Source of the DNA: Prosapia bicincta
Lineage: Eukaryota; Arthropoda; Insecta; Hemiptera; Cercopidae
Length of the DNA stretch: 64,000 nt
Direction of reading: 5' to 3'
Assembly: GCA_036971475.1 (NCBI GenBank)
Contig: JBAIZL010000001.1
Location: 148,340,044 to 148,404,043, forward strand
Shown: one piece after another, positions 46,201 through 58,489 of the stretch
Numbering within the stretch: position 1 is the first letter of the stretch
Layout: each line of letters opens with the position of its first letter
Notes under the pieces: generated by a model
Told to the model about the DNA's origin: nothing
What the model saw: the letters and a program-made list of their open reading frames with translations, nothing else
The model's database searches: none
Program-made: the position numbers and the translations under genes

Positions 46201-48810
46201 TAACCGGCTTAAATTGAGAATTAAAGACATTGGAAATGTAAATTTTAAAAATATGATTTTTTATTTTGTATTAGAAGCCATAAATATAATATAAATACAG
46301 TGTGTTAGGCAGATATTTTAAATAATTGCGTAATGTAAAGCCATAATTAAAAGGGGGAGATTTGTTCAGTTTTAAATTTTTCTAAACTGAAAACAGTAAA
46401 TAGTAGAGATATGAAATTTATAAGATAATGTTTTAAAATCGGAAAAAGACAGATTCACTAACTCATTAGCTAAAACAAAAATAAGGAATGTAAATGTAAA
46501 TATAACAGTTAAGTTAAACTGGAGTGGGACAATATAAGAACTGGAGAAAGAAGAGTCAAGAAGGCGAATCGTTTTGAAACGACCTAAATACAGAAAAGGC
46601 CAAGCTGAGTTAAATCTATTCAGAATTGGAGGAACCAGGAAACTGCTCAATAAAAAATTTAGGTTTCTTCTTCATTAGTGTTGCCAAATTCATAAATTCT
46701 TAAATTCACTTATTTCTGGGGAAAATGATAAATCAAGTAATTCTTTTTAATTTAAAATATAATGGAAAACTATGTTATAGTGAAAATGGCCTTATCAAAA
46801 TTAGAAGTGAACTAAAATTATAGAGGGGCGAATCATCATAGAATCCAAGATGGCTTGCCTACTGTTTAGCAAACGTAACCAATCGGTTATGAAAATTAAT
46901 TTATATTTGAAATAATTCCTTCAAGTTTTTATTTATACAAAAGGCTATTAATGACTGTACCCAAAATAAATCAAATATTAAATATTTGTACACTACATCA
47001 AAATAACATCTGATACTCCGTAGTATATTTTCTCGTCAGCACTATTATTATTTTTGTAGTATTTTAATAAGTTCATTGTCAGCTTTTGAATTAAAATATA
47101 TAATACACCTCTCCAGAATGTCGAAGGCTCAATCATCCTCCTTGCCCCATGTAAACATTCCAAAGACATTTGGCATTATCAGAAATTGTCAAAGTGTAGT
47201 ATGTACAAGAGCAAGATATATAAGTTTATCTCATAAGCTCTTATAAGCACGTATTATTAGTTTCTTGTGTTGAAGGCTTTAAACTTGACTTGACTTGAGA
47301 GTCATATACTTTATAAACGTAGACAATATAACTATACACACACTAACAAGAAATACAACAACAATATAATAAGAGTTTGGGCTAGTGTTTCAACTTCTAT
47401 GTGTTCAAACAACATAGGCTACCGTAACATTATTTGGAAATACTTCTAATGAAAGACAAAGCCTATGAAACACTTATTGTATTTAATAACTTTTGGTCAT
47501 GTTCGGAAATAGCCAACGTTATCAAGACAGCAAATTAAATTGGTCACAAATTAACCGCAAATTAAAATTGTCACAAAAATTACAGCAAATTAATTGTCAT
47601 TCCGTTTTGTACCATTACAAATTATTTATACCAGACTAAACTTAAAAGTGATCAGGTTACTAAATAAATAGAAACATAAAGAAAAATTATTATTAAGTTT
47701 AAAAAACTGTTTATAAAAACAATTAAAGTCATAAATAGACATTTAATGGGAAAATTAATATCAACCCAAAATTTGAATAAAGAATTTATTGATAAAATGT
47801 ATTCAGTGATCTAACAAACGTATTATAATTAACAATATAATGAAAATGGAATAGATAATAACAATTTAAAACAATTAAAACATCAATTTTTTAAATTTAA
47901 CTCTTCGCTTACATTACTCCAAATACTAAGTAGATTATAAAATGGAAAGTTATAAATTTAACTATGATATTTATATAGACTGTAGAATAGAAACAATTTA
48001 CATAGAAATCATCAACCAACTGTTAAAATCAATATTTCATTTTAAAAAAAACAATATATTATTTAAAGCTACACTCTACATAGACAGAAATGATGTTACT
48101 TCCATTTAGGAATCACATTCTCCAAAATCATGTTTCCAGAATTCACACCTGACTGCATCTCGGATTATCTTAACATAAATGACATTCTAGACTCATGAAG
48201 TAACACAAGTAACGTACCTCGATGATGGCATCTCCTAATATACTTTATATTCAAAAAAGCAATTTGTAAACATCTTCAAAAAGAAGTTGGAAAATATTTG
48301 AAACGATGGATTCATGAGAACTTAACGATAAAAGATAATAACGCTCTGAAAACACTGCTTCAAGAATCCAGGAACTGCCTCACAGGAATAAAAATAAAAT
48401 TAATTTAAGAATCAATGGAAGGTACCTGTAAAAGCTACTAATAGATTTGGCATGGAGGGACTCACCAAATATCAAGAAATTAAGTACATGTTAATTCATT
48501 ATCTTATGTGACTATTATAAAAGGCGAAATAATATCGGGATTACTCTTCTAAAAATTGATGAAATATATTCACATCAAACTATTTCTTATCAAACAGAGA
48601 TTTTTGTCAAGCACCAAAATGTAAATTTAAATATAAACATTAAACTCTCTAAATGTGCAAGATAAATGTAGGTGGACAATATTTGAAAGTTTCAAGTAAC
48701 TTCCATATTAGGTTATCAGTGTATTATTAAATAATAAAAAAAGATTTAATAAGCCATATTTATTTTCTTAAGTATATGACCTGGAAGACTAACATTCAAA
48801 ATTAGTGTTT
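46200..48810. other. AT-rich intergenic sequence
   Basis: No gene or repeat recognised. The minus ORF at 46372-46650 has hydrophobic stretches only. Confidence 0.4.
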
Positions 48811-48812
48811 TT

Positions 48813-49082
48813 ACCAGAAATCACAAAAACCTCAACTGAAAACAATGATAAATGCTAATCTCCTTTTACCAGAAATCACAAAAACCTCAACTGAAAACAA
48901 TGACAAATGCTAATCTCCTTTTACCAGAAATCACAAAAACGTCAAGTGAAAACAATGATAAATGCTAATCTCCTTTTACCAGAAATCACAAAAACCTCAA
49001 CTGAAAACAATGATAAATGCTAATCTCCTTTTACCAGAAATCACAAAAACCTTAACTGAAAACAATGATAAATGCTAATCTT
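48813..49082. repeat. 55-bp tandem repeat, five copies
   Basis: ACCAGAAATCACAAAAAC begins at 48813, 48868, 48923, 48978 and 49033. Units differ at one to three positions. Confidence 0.95.
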
Positions 49083-50479
49083 GTCTCATCTATTACTACA
49101 TTCAATTTATGTACTAAGGAAATCAACTGAAATAGTTATGTAGCATATAAAGACCAGATCTATGATTTGGTCTTCTGATTCAATGATTAAAATGGTAGAT
49201 TCAATACGGTAATAATGGCAAGATTGCTTTATTTAAAACTTACACTACACCGGGCACATTATTAGAAAAATTGTAGGTGTCCGCGTTAAAATCTAGAACC
49301 CTTGGGATTCAAATAATTTTATTTCCATCCGTTTTAATTATGTTAACCTAGTAATTCTATTTATAATCGTTAAACAAAGTTACGTCACGCGTCGAGTCGT
49401 TCAACATTAAAAATGCAGTAAGACTTTAACACAAATTCGAAATAAATGTGATAACAAGGTTAAACTAAGACAAAAACAATCAATTATGAGTGCACGTTGT
49501 TTTCTTCCTACTACGAGTTTTAGAAGGAAGATGGCGAACTTTTAATCCATGGTAAAATACAAAGTTATATACTAAAATATGCGCCTACTTAGTAGGCTAT
49601 ATGGAATTGACAAAACATGTGTTCTTATCGGTATTGACTAAAGATTGCGCTTTTCTTGTTAACCCAGTATTAACTCATTTCATGTAAAGACATTGTACGG
49701 CAATATTATATCCATTTTCGTAATATATCTTCACTAACGTTACTAAAGAAATGTAGCTTTTTTCAGTTCAAAAAACTTAGCCCAGGATGAAGTTTTGTTT
49801 ATATGGTTATTTAAAAGATACAAAAAGTTAAAACGAATAGACGTTTTAAAAAACCTCTAAACCCAGAAGTTATACTACAGAGAAAAGATCTGAAGTCTCA
49901 GAAGTTAAAAAAAACTGTGTATAGTATTTAAACTGTGTTGTCTAATGTTTAAAATTTTAATACATATAAATAGAAGTGTATAAGTAATAAAGAACAAACT
50001 TAGATTTTATATTGAAAAACGTGTAAAACTATTTTCAATCAAAGTAGACTAAAATTTAGATGTCCTATTGGCTGTTTGTAAATTTCGTCAAGGGACTGAA
50101 GTATGTGTTATCATATAACGGTTTTAGAGTCAAGGATTATGGACTAATCGTTACTGTAACAATGTTTCAGTTTATTTTTGTATGTTTAAGTTTGTTAGCG
50201 ACGATTTTGGTCTTGACAGAAGTTCCGGTGACAAAAGAATAGTATTATTCTGTATAATACGCAAGTAAAAGTGAACACAGGTGAGATAAAAAATACAAAT
50301 GGAATAAATTTAAAATAGCATGATTTAAACATAGTAAGGAAAAGGATAGATTATCTTTAAACCATTAAATTCTAGTAAATAAAAAGCCTATTCTAGTAAT
50401 TGCTAGAATAATTGATTGTTTTAGAGTACTGAGCGTTTTTATACTTTTAGTATGAACAATTATCAGATTTTTCGTCATT
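49083..50479. other. Intergenic sequence downstream of AAA paralogue 4
   Basis: A 60-codon ATG ORF at 50060-50242 (plus) has one membrane-like stretch (LIVTVTMFQFIFVCLSLLAT) and no other support. Nothing else recognised. Confidence 0.35.
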
Positions 50480-51850
50480 TTAGTCATTAATTTTAGAATC
50501 TATCTCCTTATATCTTGCTTTAAAGTTATAAAACGTTATATTAGTGAACAAGGTCTCATTAAGGCCTTTATATTCTAAGTAATACAATTTAAATGTATGA
50601 AAAATGAATTCCCAAGTCTCAATATTTGGAATCTTTACAAAAGTCGAATTATTTTTAATATTTTGATTATCAAAACATAGGAATCCCAAATCAAGGAAGA
50701 AATTTAACAATATATTAAGATCTGGAAGTTTTTCTTGCGTATAAAGCATATTTTTCAAGTTTGATAATTCGTTTATGTAAAAAGCTCCGACAAATGTAAC
50801 TTTCAAGCTCTGGTTTTGTAGAAGTTTCACAATACTAGAAAGTATCACTTGATAATGATAAATTACTTGTAACTTATAAAAGTAATCCGTGTCTAACATA
50901 AAGTTTTTAAAGTGACCACAATTCAAAAAATGTAAAATAGAATTTGGATTATACATCTCTAGGCCCTTCATCGATTGATACTGACCAAACCATTTCGTTA
51001 TTTCAGCGGTTTGTAACCCGAAATCAGGCTTACGGGCAAGATATTCCACATCCGATTTTGTGAATCCAAAATAATTTACTAAATCATGATCTCGAAGAAA
51101 TTTTAATATGTGGAAAGTAATTTTTTTTTCGAAGGTAAAACAGTGTGAGTTTCCTGACACTACGATGCCTTTTATTTGTTTATTTAGTGGCAGAAGATTC
51201 AATATTTGTAGCCTGATCAAGTCTAAAGCGGATTTAATAATGTGTTCCTTAAACATTGCATTCTTAATGATAGAGTCATACTCGTCAATGACTACATATA
51301 TCTTGGTCTTATTGAAATAATTATACATATAATTACAAAATGTCAGTACTGAGGTTTGCAGATCGTTTCCGTAAACGAATTTATAAAAAACAGGATGAAT
51401 CCATCTCGCACAAAACTTGTAATCACGTGGAGAGATAAAACTATAATAACATAAATACTTATAATGCCTAAATGATAAGTGTAAGCTCCTCTTAAATCCT
51501 TCTAGAAATTCTGAATATGTTGTGAATTCAGTATTACAACTTAAGTCTATATACAAAACCGGATATTTCCCAAAATGTTTGTAGAAAAATGACTTTTCTT
51601 TTTTGTAAATATTGAGTTTTTGAAAAATCCTATAAATGTCTGTATTTGTTATGTTCTGTGGACGTCTACTTTCATCTAAAGGAATCGTTAGAAATGACTG
51701 TATCATTTTTAGATTAGAAGTTTTTAAAAACTGCCTTGGAGCGGTTATAAGCACTCTTTTAAGTTCCAATATTTTCTTCAGCAGGAGCGACTTATCAACA
51801 AAAGCAGGACTCTCTACTAGGTTGGAGAAATCACTCTCGCCTATCGTAAT
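50480..51850 (-). CDS. AAA-ATPase-like domain protein, large 3' exon (paralogue 4)
   Basis: 456 codons plus TAA. The exon begins at ATTTCTGTACAG|ATTACG, phase 0, and reads ITIGESDFSNLVESPAFVDK. There is no ATG near this point, so the gene must be spliced to an upstream exon; this is the strongest single evidence for the shared intron. From the exon start: FVDKS 17-21, APRQFLKTSNL 37-47 (LK in place of GK), GKYPVLYIDLS from 94, cysteines 134 and 147, YVVIDEYDS 185-193 (the most canonical Walker-B-like DE of the four), VVSGNSH from 230 (the usual TGVS is altered), FLRDHDLVNYFGF from 251, YNPNSILHFLNCG from 300, IPNIETWEFIF near the end. No nuclease domain. Closest to the 34.5-kb copy. It is 14.6 kb upstream of that gene, same strand. 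Function unknown. Confidence 0.8.
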   Translation of the reverse strand: MTIGESDFSNLVESPAFVDKSLLLKKILELKRVLITAPRQFLKTSNLKMIQSFLTIPLDESRRPQNITNTDIYRIFQKLNIYKKEKSFFYKHFGKYPVLYIDLSCNTEFTTYSEFLEGFKRSLHLSFRHYKYLCYYSFISPRDYKFCARWIHPVFYKFVYGNDLQTSVLTFCNYMYNYFNKTKIYVVIDEYDSIIKNAMFKEHIIKSALDLIRLQILNLLPLNKQIKGIVVSGNSHCFTFEKKITFHILKFLRDHDLVNYFGFTKSDVEYLARKPDFGLQTAEITKWFGQYQSMKGLEMYNPNSILHFLNCGHFKNFMLDTDYFYKLQVIYHYQVILSSIVKLLQNQSLKVTFVGAFYINELSNLKNMLYTQEKLPDLNILLNFFLDLGFLCFDNQNIKNNSTFVKIPNIETWEFIFHTFKLYYLEYKGLNETLFTNITFYNFKARYKEIDSKIND

Positions 51851-51864
51851 CTGTACAGAAATAT
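51851..51864 (-). other. Predicted 3' splice site of AAA paralogue 4
   Basis: ATATTTCTGTACAG preceded by a T-rich and A-rich tract. Conserved with the three other paralogues. Confidence 0.7.
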
Positions 51865-52231
51865 TTCTGTTTTTTTACTTTTACCATTCATAAAATTCAC
51901 TAAACATTTTTTCAAAAAACTAAAATAATCTGTTATAAATAATTAATTATAATACAATATAATTTATGTGTATTGTGTATTTACGTTTATTTATGTGTAC
52001 TTTATGTCGATATTTATGAGGAAGGGCCATTCTCTTAAAATGTGGCTTTACCTAGTTATAATGAATACGAGGTTTAGTACTCATACACTTATTGTTATGG
52101 ATATCTGTAGATGTAAATATATATTGTTGATGTAAATTGTATTATATTAAATATTATTAATAAAATTAATATATAAAATTGTATATCTTGATTATATAGG
52201 ACAATATTTGTACATAACAAATTCATACACA

Positions 52232-52372
<141 letters not shown>

Positions 52373-52758
52373 TTGTAGTTTACAATTTAAGTTATAGGCT
52401 TTATACATTATGTTTGTTACTGGGATTCGTTTAAAAATGATTTAGATAATTGAAATGAGAAGGTTTTCGTTATTAACGGGAAAATATATACACTTTTTAA
52501 TGTCCATGAGGTGTAAAAAAACATTTAAATCTAGTATTAACCATATCAAAAACATAATGAAATGTTATAACATCAAATGGTCAACAAGATGTCTATTAAA
52601 TGTACAATAAATGTAAGTTTTAAAAGAAAATATTACAAAGAGTAATTTGTTTTCTTGAATTTTATAGTCCATTACGTTCGGTGAATCTTATTAATCACTT
52701 AAACAATAGTTTATGACTATCCGAACTTTGAATTTAGTAAATTTGTTAAAACTTACTG

Positions 52759-52804
52759 AGACAGAACGTTTTCGATCGCTAGGTGCCGATCTTCATCAGT
52801 GTCT
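52759..52804 (-). ncRNA. Hammerhead ribozyme candidate behind PLE C-terminus
   Basis: Stem I AGACA/UGUCU (5 perfect pairs), CUGAUGA (52793-52799), stem II GAUCG/CGAUC with an 8-nt loop, GAAA (52770-52773), stem III ACGU (two self-complementary pairs), UC, then the stem I 3' strand. Every core position fits. It starts at the stop codon of the PLE frame (CACTGATGA gives His-stop), so ribozyme and coding end overlap. Confidence 0.7.
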
Positions 52805-53012
52805 TCTGCTTGGAGATGTTGGGTCAAGCGGTGACGGTTTTAAAGGTAGGTTTTTGATAGTATCGAAGAGTATGTTTGATTTGTATTGTGTTTTCATTTA
52901 ATATGTTTGTACTTTGTGTTTTTGTGTGTCTGTAAATTTCAATTTGTTCTAGTGTGTTGAGATGTGGTCCTTTTTTGTTGATGTGTAGGATTCCTATGTT
53001 ACGGTAAATGTA
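52795..53012 (-). pseudogene. Penelope-like element protein, C-terminal end
   Basis: The minus strand reads NIGILHINKKGPHLNTLEQI then EIYRHTKTQSTNILNENTIQ and, after a one-base frameshift, TLFDTIKNLPLKPSPLDP and a stop. The pattern of I.ILH..KKG..LN.LEQ.EIY followed by a short tail ending in LFD.I is typical of the C-terminus after the GIY-YIG domain of PLE proteins. Sequence further upstream (beyond 53012) is not PLE-like. Confidence 0.7.
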
Positions 53013-53084
53013 TGTGTATTTATGTCCTAAATTTATGTACTAAATTCAAAGTTCGGATAGTCATAAACTATTGTTTAAATGATA

Positions 53085-53804
53085 GTAATTTGTTATTATA
53101 GAATGATCGATAGTTCGTCATATACATAATAACTGGTCATGACTGCTTTGTAAACGTAGTTATTGACCTTTATTAGTATAATCGATGTGTATCATGTAAA
53201 ATCCTACTAAATCTGACAAAGAGAAAACGTACAGAAGTGTTGTGGTTTTATCAAATCTTAAATACTCTAACTTTAGGTGAATTATATTTAATTTTTTTAA
53301 ACCTAAAATAAACAACCAAAAATAACTAAATATTGGAGAATTTAGTAATATTAAAAACTAAATTTATTGGTTAGCCAATTTTATATTACCTTCTTATAAT
53401 ATTAGGCTAACATATATATTTGCTTTAGAGTATAGTTGGCTATAATTTGCCGTTAGTGAAATTTATTTTTAAAAATATTAAAACTTAAAAATATTTTAAA
53501 TAATGTGTACCACATGATACACTTAGCCTAATAATTATGGTACATTGCAGCGTACAACTTAAATTCATATTCTATTTGTAAGTTACATTTATCCTATAAA
53601 ATATTTATTAATTGATTCATCTACTGTTCCTATAAAAAATATTTATTGCGCTACATGCTCGACCATTATCATCCATCTAACATACTGTGTTCTCAAACTC
53701 CCTACACCGTCACCGAATCTCTCGTGAATACATTATGTTACTTAGGAAATATGCTTCAGCATATAGTTATACAAATATTTTTCTCAACGTAAGGTACGTA
53801 AAGG

Positions 53805-53858
<54 letters not shown>

Positions 53859-54380
53859 ACATAATTACTATAATAATTTCATTTACTCTGAAGCCAAGCT
53901 TACCTTCTGTGTGTAAGCGTTCGATAATATCACTGCAAATATTATAACGTTCATGTTAAAAACCATTTAATGGCCTGGTTTTAGTAATAAAATTATTTTC
54001 TCAGATTCTGTGTGTAATCTGTGTATTCAACTGAATACAATCTGTGAATTCAACTATGTACGATGTCCGTAATGTTACCAATTTGAAAGTATTATGTGAT
54101 TTAGATAATGCAGTTACACAGTATCTTATAGTACCGGACATTCTTCAAACTTTTTGTTTATCACTCAAAGAATGTTAATTAATTACTGACGTCCAATATT
54201 TATTAGAACAATTTAGTAAAGGATAGAATTATGATTGACTTAGTATATTGTCTTTGGAAATTGTAAAACCTGTTGTTATAACGTTTGGTGTTTCAATAGG
54301 TGAAAGGAAACCATATGAAATATATAATTAATACACGGTACACTATATTGATAACATACAAACTCTCTATTTCTCCTTTA
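53085..54380. other. AT-rich intergenic sequence with (TA)n
   Basis: A (TA)n run at about 53811-53853. No gene recognised. Confidence 0.4.
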
Positions 54381-54387
54381 TTATACC

Positions 54388-57366
54388 ACCTATGGAAACC
54401 TCACAACAAACTAATACAAATAGACTTCGCTTATAATCTCCTCGCAAAATACAAATAGAAACAGACTTCAGCTATGAAAACCTCATGAAATACTAATACA
54501 AACAGACTTCACTTATGAAAACCTAACAAAATACTAATACAAATAGACTTCACTTATAATCACCTCGCAAAATACAAATAGAAACAGACTTCAGCTATGA
54601 AAACCTCATGAAATACTAATACAAACAGACTTCACTTATGAAAACCTAACAAAATACTAATACAAATAGACTTCACTTATAATCACCTCGCAAAATACAA
54701 ATAGAAACAGACTTCAGCTATGAAAACCTCATGAAATACTAATACAAACAGACTTCACTTATGAAAACCTAACAAAATACTAATACAAATAGTCTTCACT
54801 TATAATCACCTCGCAAAATACAAATAGAAACAGACTTCAGCTATGAAAACCTCATGAAATACTAATACAAATACACTTCAGTTATGAAAACCTAACAAAA
54901 TACTAATACAAATAAACTTCGCTTATAATCACCTTGCAAAATACAAATAGAAACAGACTTCAGCTATGAAAACCTCATGAAATACTAATACAAATAGACT
55001 TCACTTATGAAAACCTAACAAAATACTAATACAAATAGACTTCGCTTATAAAAATCTCGCAAAATACTAATATAAATAGTTTTCAACTACATAAACTTAG
55101 CAAAATACTAATACAAATAGACTTCACTTATAATCACCTCGCAAAATACAAATCGAACAGACTTCAGCTATGAAAACCTCACGAAATACTAATACAAATA
55201 GACTTCGGTTATGAAAAAATAACAAAATACTAATACAAATAGACTTCGCTTATAATCACCTCGCAAAATACAAATATAAACAGACTTCAGCTATGAAAAC
55301 CTCATGAAATACTAATACAAATAGACTTCAAATATGAAAACCTAGCAAAATACTAATACAAATAGACTTCACTTATAAAAATCTCGCAAAATACAAATAC
55401 AAATAGACTTCACTTATAAAAATCTAGCAAAATACTAATACAAATAGACTTCGCTTATAAAAATCTCGCAAAATACTAATACAAATAGACTTCACTTATA
55501 AAAATCTCGTAAAATACTAATACAAATAGACTTCGCTTATAATCACCTCGCAAAATACAAATAGAAACAGACTTCAGCTATGAAAACCTCATGAAATACT
55601 AATACAAATAGACTTCACTTATAAAAATCTCGCAAAATACGAATACAAATAGACTTCACTTATAAAAATCTCGCAAAATACAAACACAAATAGACTTCAC
55701 TTATAAAAATCTCGCAAAATACAAATACAAATATACTTCACTCATAAAAATCTCGCAAAATACAAATACAAATAGACTTCACTTATAAAAATCTCGCAAA
55801 ATACAAATACAAATAGACTTCACTTATAAAAATCTCGCAAAATACTAATATAAATAGTTTTCAACTACATAAACTTAGCAAAATACTAATACAAATAAAC
55901 TTCACTTATAAAAATCTCGCAAAATACAAATACAAATATACTTCACTTATAAAAATCTCGCAAAATACAAATAGAATTCACTTATAAAAATCTCGCAAAA
56001 TACAAATACAAATAGACTTCACTTATAAAAATCTCGCAAAATACAAATAAAAATAGACTTCACTTATAAAAATCTCGCAAAATACTAATACAAATAGACT
56101 TAACTTATAAAAATCTCGCAAAATACTAATACAAATAGACTTCACTTATAAAAATCTCGCAAAATACTAATATAAATAGTTTTCAACTACATAAACTTAG
56201 GAAAATACTAATACAAATAGACTTCACTTATAAAAATCTCGCAAAATACAAATACAAATATACTTCACTTATAAAAATCTCGCAAAATACAAATAGACTT
56301 CACTTATAAAAATCTCGCAAAATACAAATACAAATAGACTTCACCTTTAAAAATCTCGCAAAATACTAATACAAATAGAATTCACTTATAAAAATCTCGC
56401 AAAATACAAATACAAATAGACTTCACTTATAAAAATCTCGCAAAATACAAACACAAATAGACATCATTTATAAAAATCTCGCAAAATACAAATACAAATA
56501 GACTTCACTTATAAAAATCTCCCAAAATACAAATACAAATATACTTCATTCATAAAAATCTCGCAAAATACAAATACAAATAGACTTCACTTATAAAAAT
56601 CTCGCAAAATACAAATACAAATAGACTTCACTTATAAAAATCTCGCAAAATACTAATACAAATAGACTTCACTTTTAAAAATCTCGCAAAATACTAATAT
56701 AAATAGTTTTCAGCTACATAAACTTAGCAAAATACTAATACAAATATACTTCACTTATAAAAATCTCGCAAAATACAAATAGACTTCACTTATAAAAATC
56801 TCGCAAAATACAAATACAAATAGACTTCACTTATAAAAATCTCGCAAAATACAAATAAAAATAGACTTCACTTATAAAAATCTCGCAAAATACAAATACA
56901 AATAGACTTCACTTATAAAAATCTCGCAAAATACTAATACAAATAGACTTCACTTATAAAAATCTCGCAAAATACAAATACAAATAGACTTCACTTATAA
57001 AAATCTCGCAAAATACAAATACAAATATACTTCACTTATAAAAATCTAGCCAAATACTAATACAAATAGACTTCACTTATAAAAATCTCGCAATATACAA
57101 ATGCAAATAGACTTCACTTATAAAAATCTCGCAAAATACAAATACAAATAGACTTCACTTATAAAAATCTCGCAAAATACTAATACAAATAGACTTCGCT
57201 TATAAAAATCTCCCAAAATACTAATACAAATAGACTTCACTTATAAAAATCTCGCAAAATACAAATACAAATATACTTCATTTATAAAAATCTAGCAAAA
57301 TACTACTAAAAATAGACTTCACATATAAAAAAATGGCAAAAAACACATCGAAATAGACTTCACTTA
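54388..57366. repeat. 41-bp satellite array with 123-bp higher-order repeat
   Basis: The unit CTTCACTTATAAAAATCTCG plus CAAAATACAAATACAAATAG plus A (41 bp) recurs about 70 times over 3 kb. In the left fifth, three diverged units alternate to give a 123-bp period: CACCTCGC or CACCTTGC starts at 54561, 54684, 54807 and 54930. The right part is a simple, more uniform 41-bp array with occasional deletions and a TTTTCAACTACATAAACTTAG variant unit at intervals. No open frame. Confidence 0.95.
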
Positions 57367-57739
57367 GAGGGACCAGTATTGTAACGTGAGTACTAGCACT
57401 GGGTAAAAACTTTAACAACTGTTGCAACTATAACTGCAAACCGCCAAAAGTAAACAAAAACTGTCAAAATACGTGCTGTAGGGACAGAATTAGATAAAGG
57501 CCGAGTCATATAGGGTAATAAATATATCTCATTTTAGAAAGTACAAATGGGAAATTCAATTGTCGTGAAATGAGCAGAATTATTAATGAGAGTTTCATTT
57601 TAGTAGTAAAATTTCTAAAGTGTCTTGTGTAACACAAAATTTTTACTTAGTATTCCTTTGATTGCATTAATAAAACATATTTTACTACCGATTGCAATGT
57701 TGTACAATATATACATAAGGAGAGTGTGAACGAAAGGGT

Positions 57740-58487
<748 letters not shown>

Positions 58488-58489
58488 GT

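Larger units (their letters stand above)
52697..53080 (-). mobile_element. Penelope-like element 3' remnant with inverted ends
   Basis: The ends are inverted repeats of about 38 bp (TAAACAATAGTTTATGACTATCC... at 52698 and its complement at 53041-53080; parts quoted). Between them, on the minus strand, lie a PLE protein C-terminus and then a hammerhead motif, in that order. The rest of the protein is missing, so it is a 5'-truncated copy. Confidence 0.7.

Noticed and set aside
54388..57366. CRISPR array
   Set aside because: Units are contiguous 41-bp repeats with no unique spacers, in a eukaryotic context.
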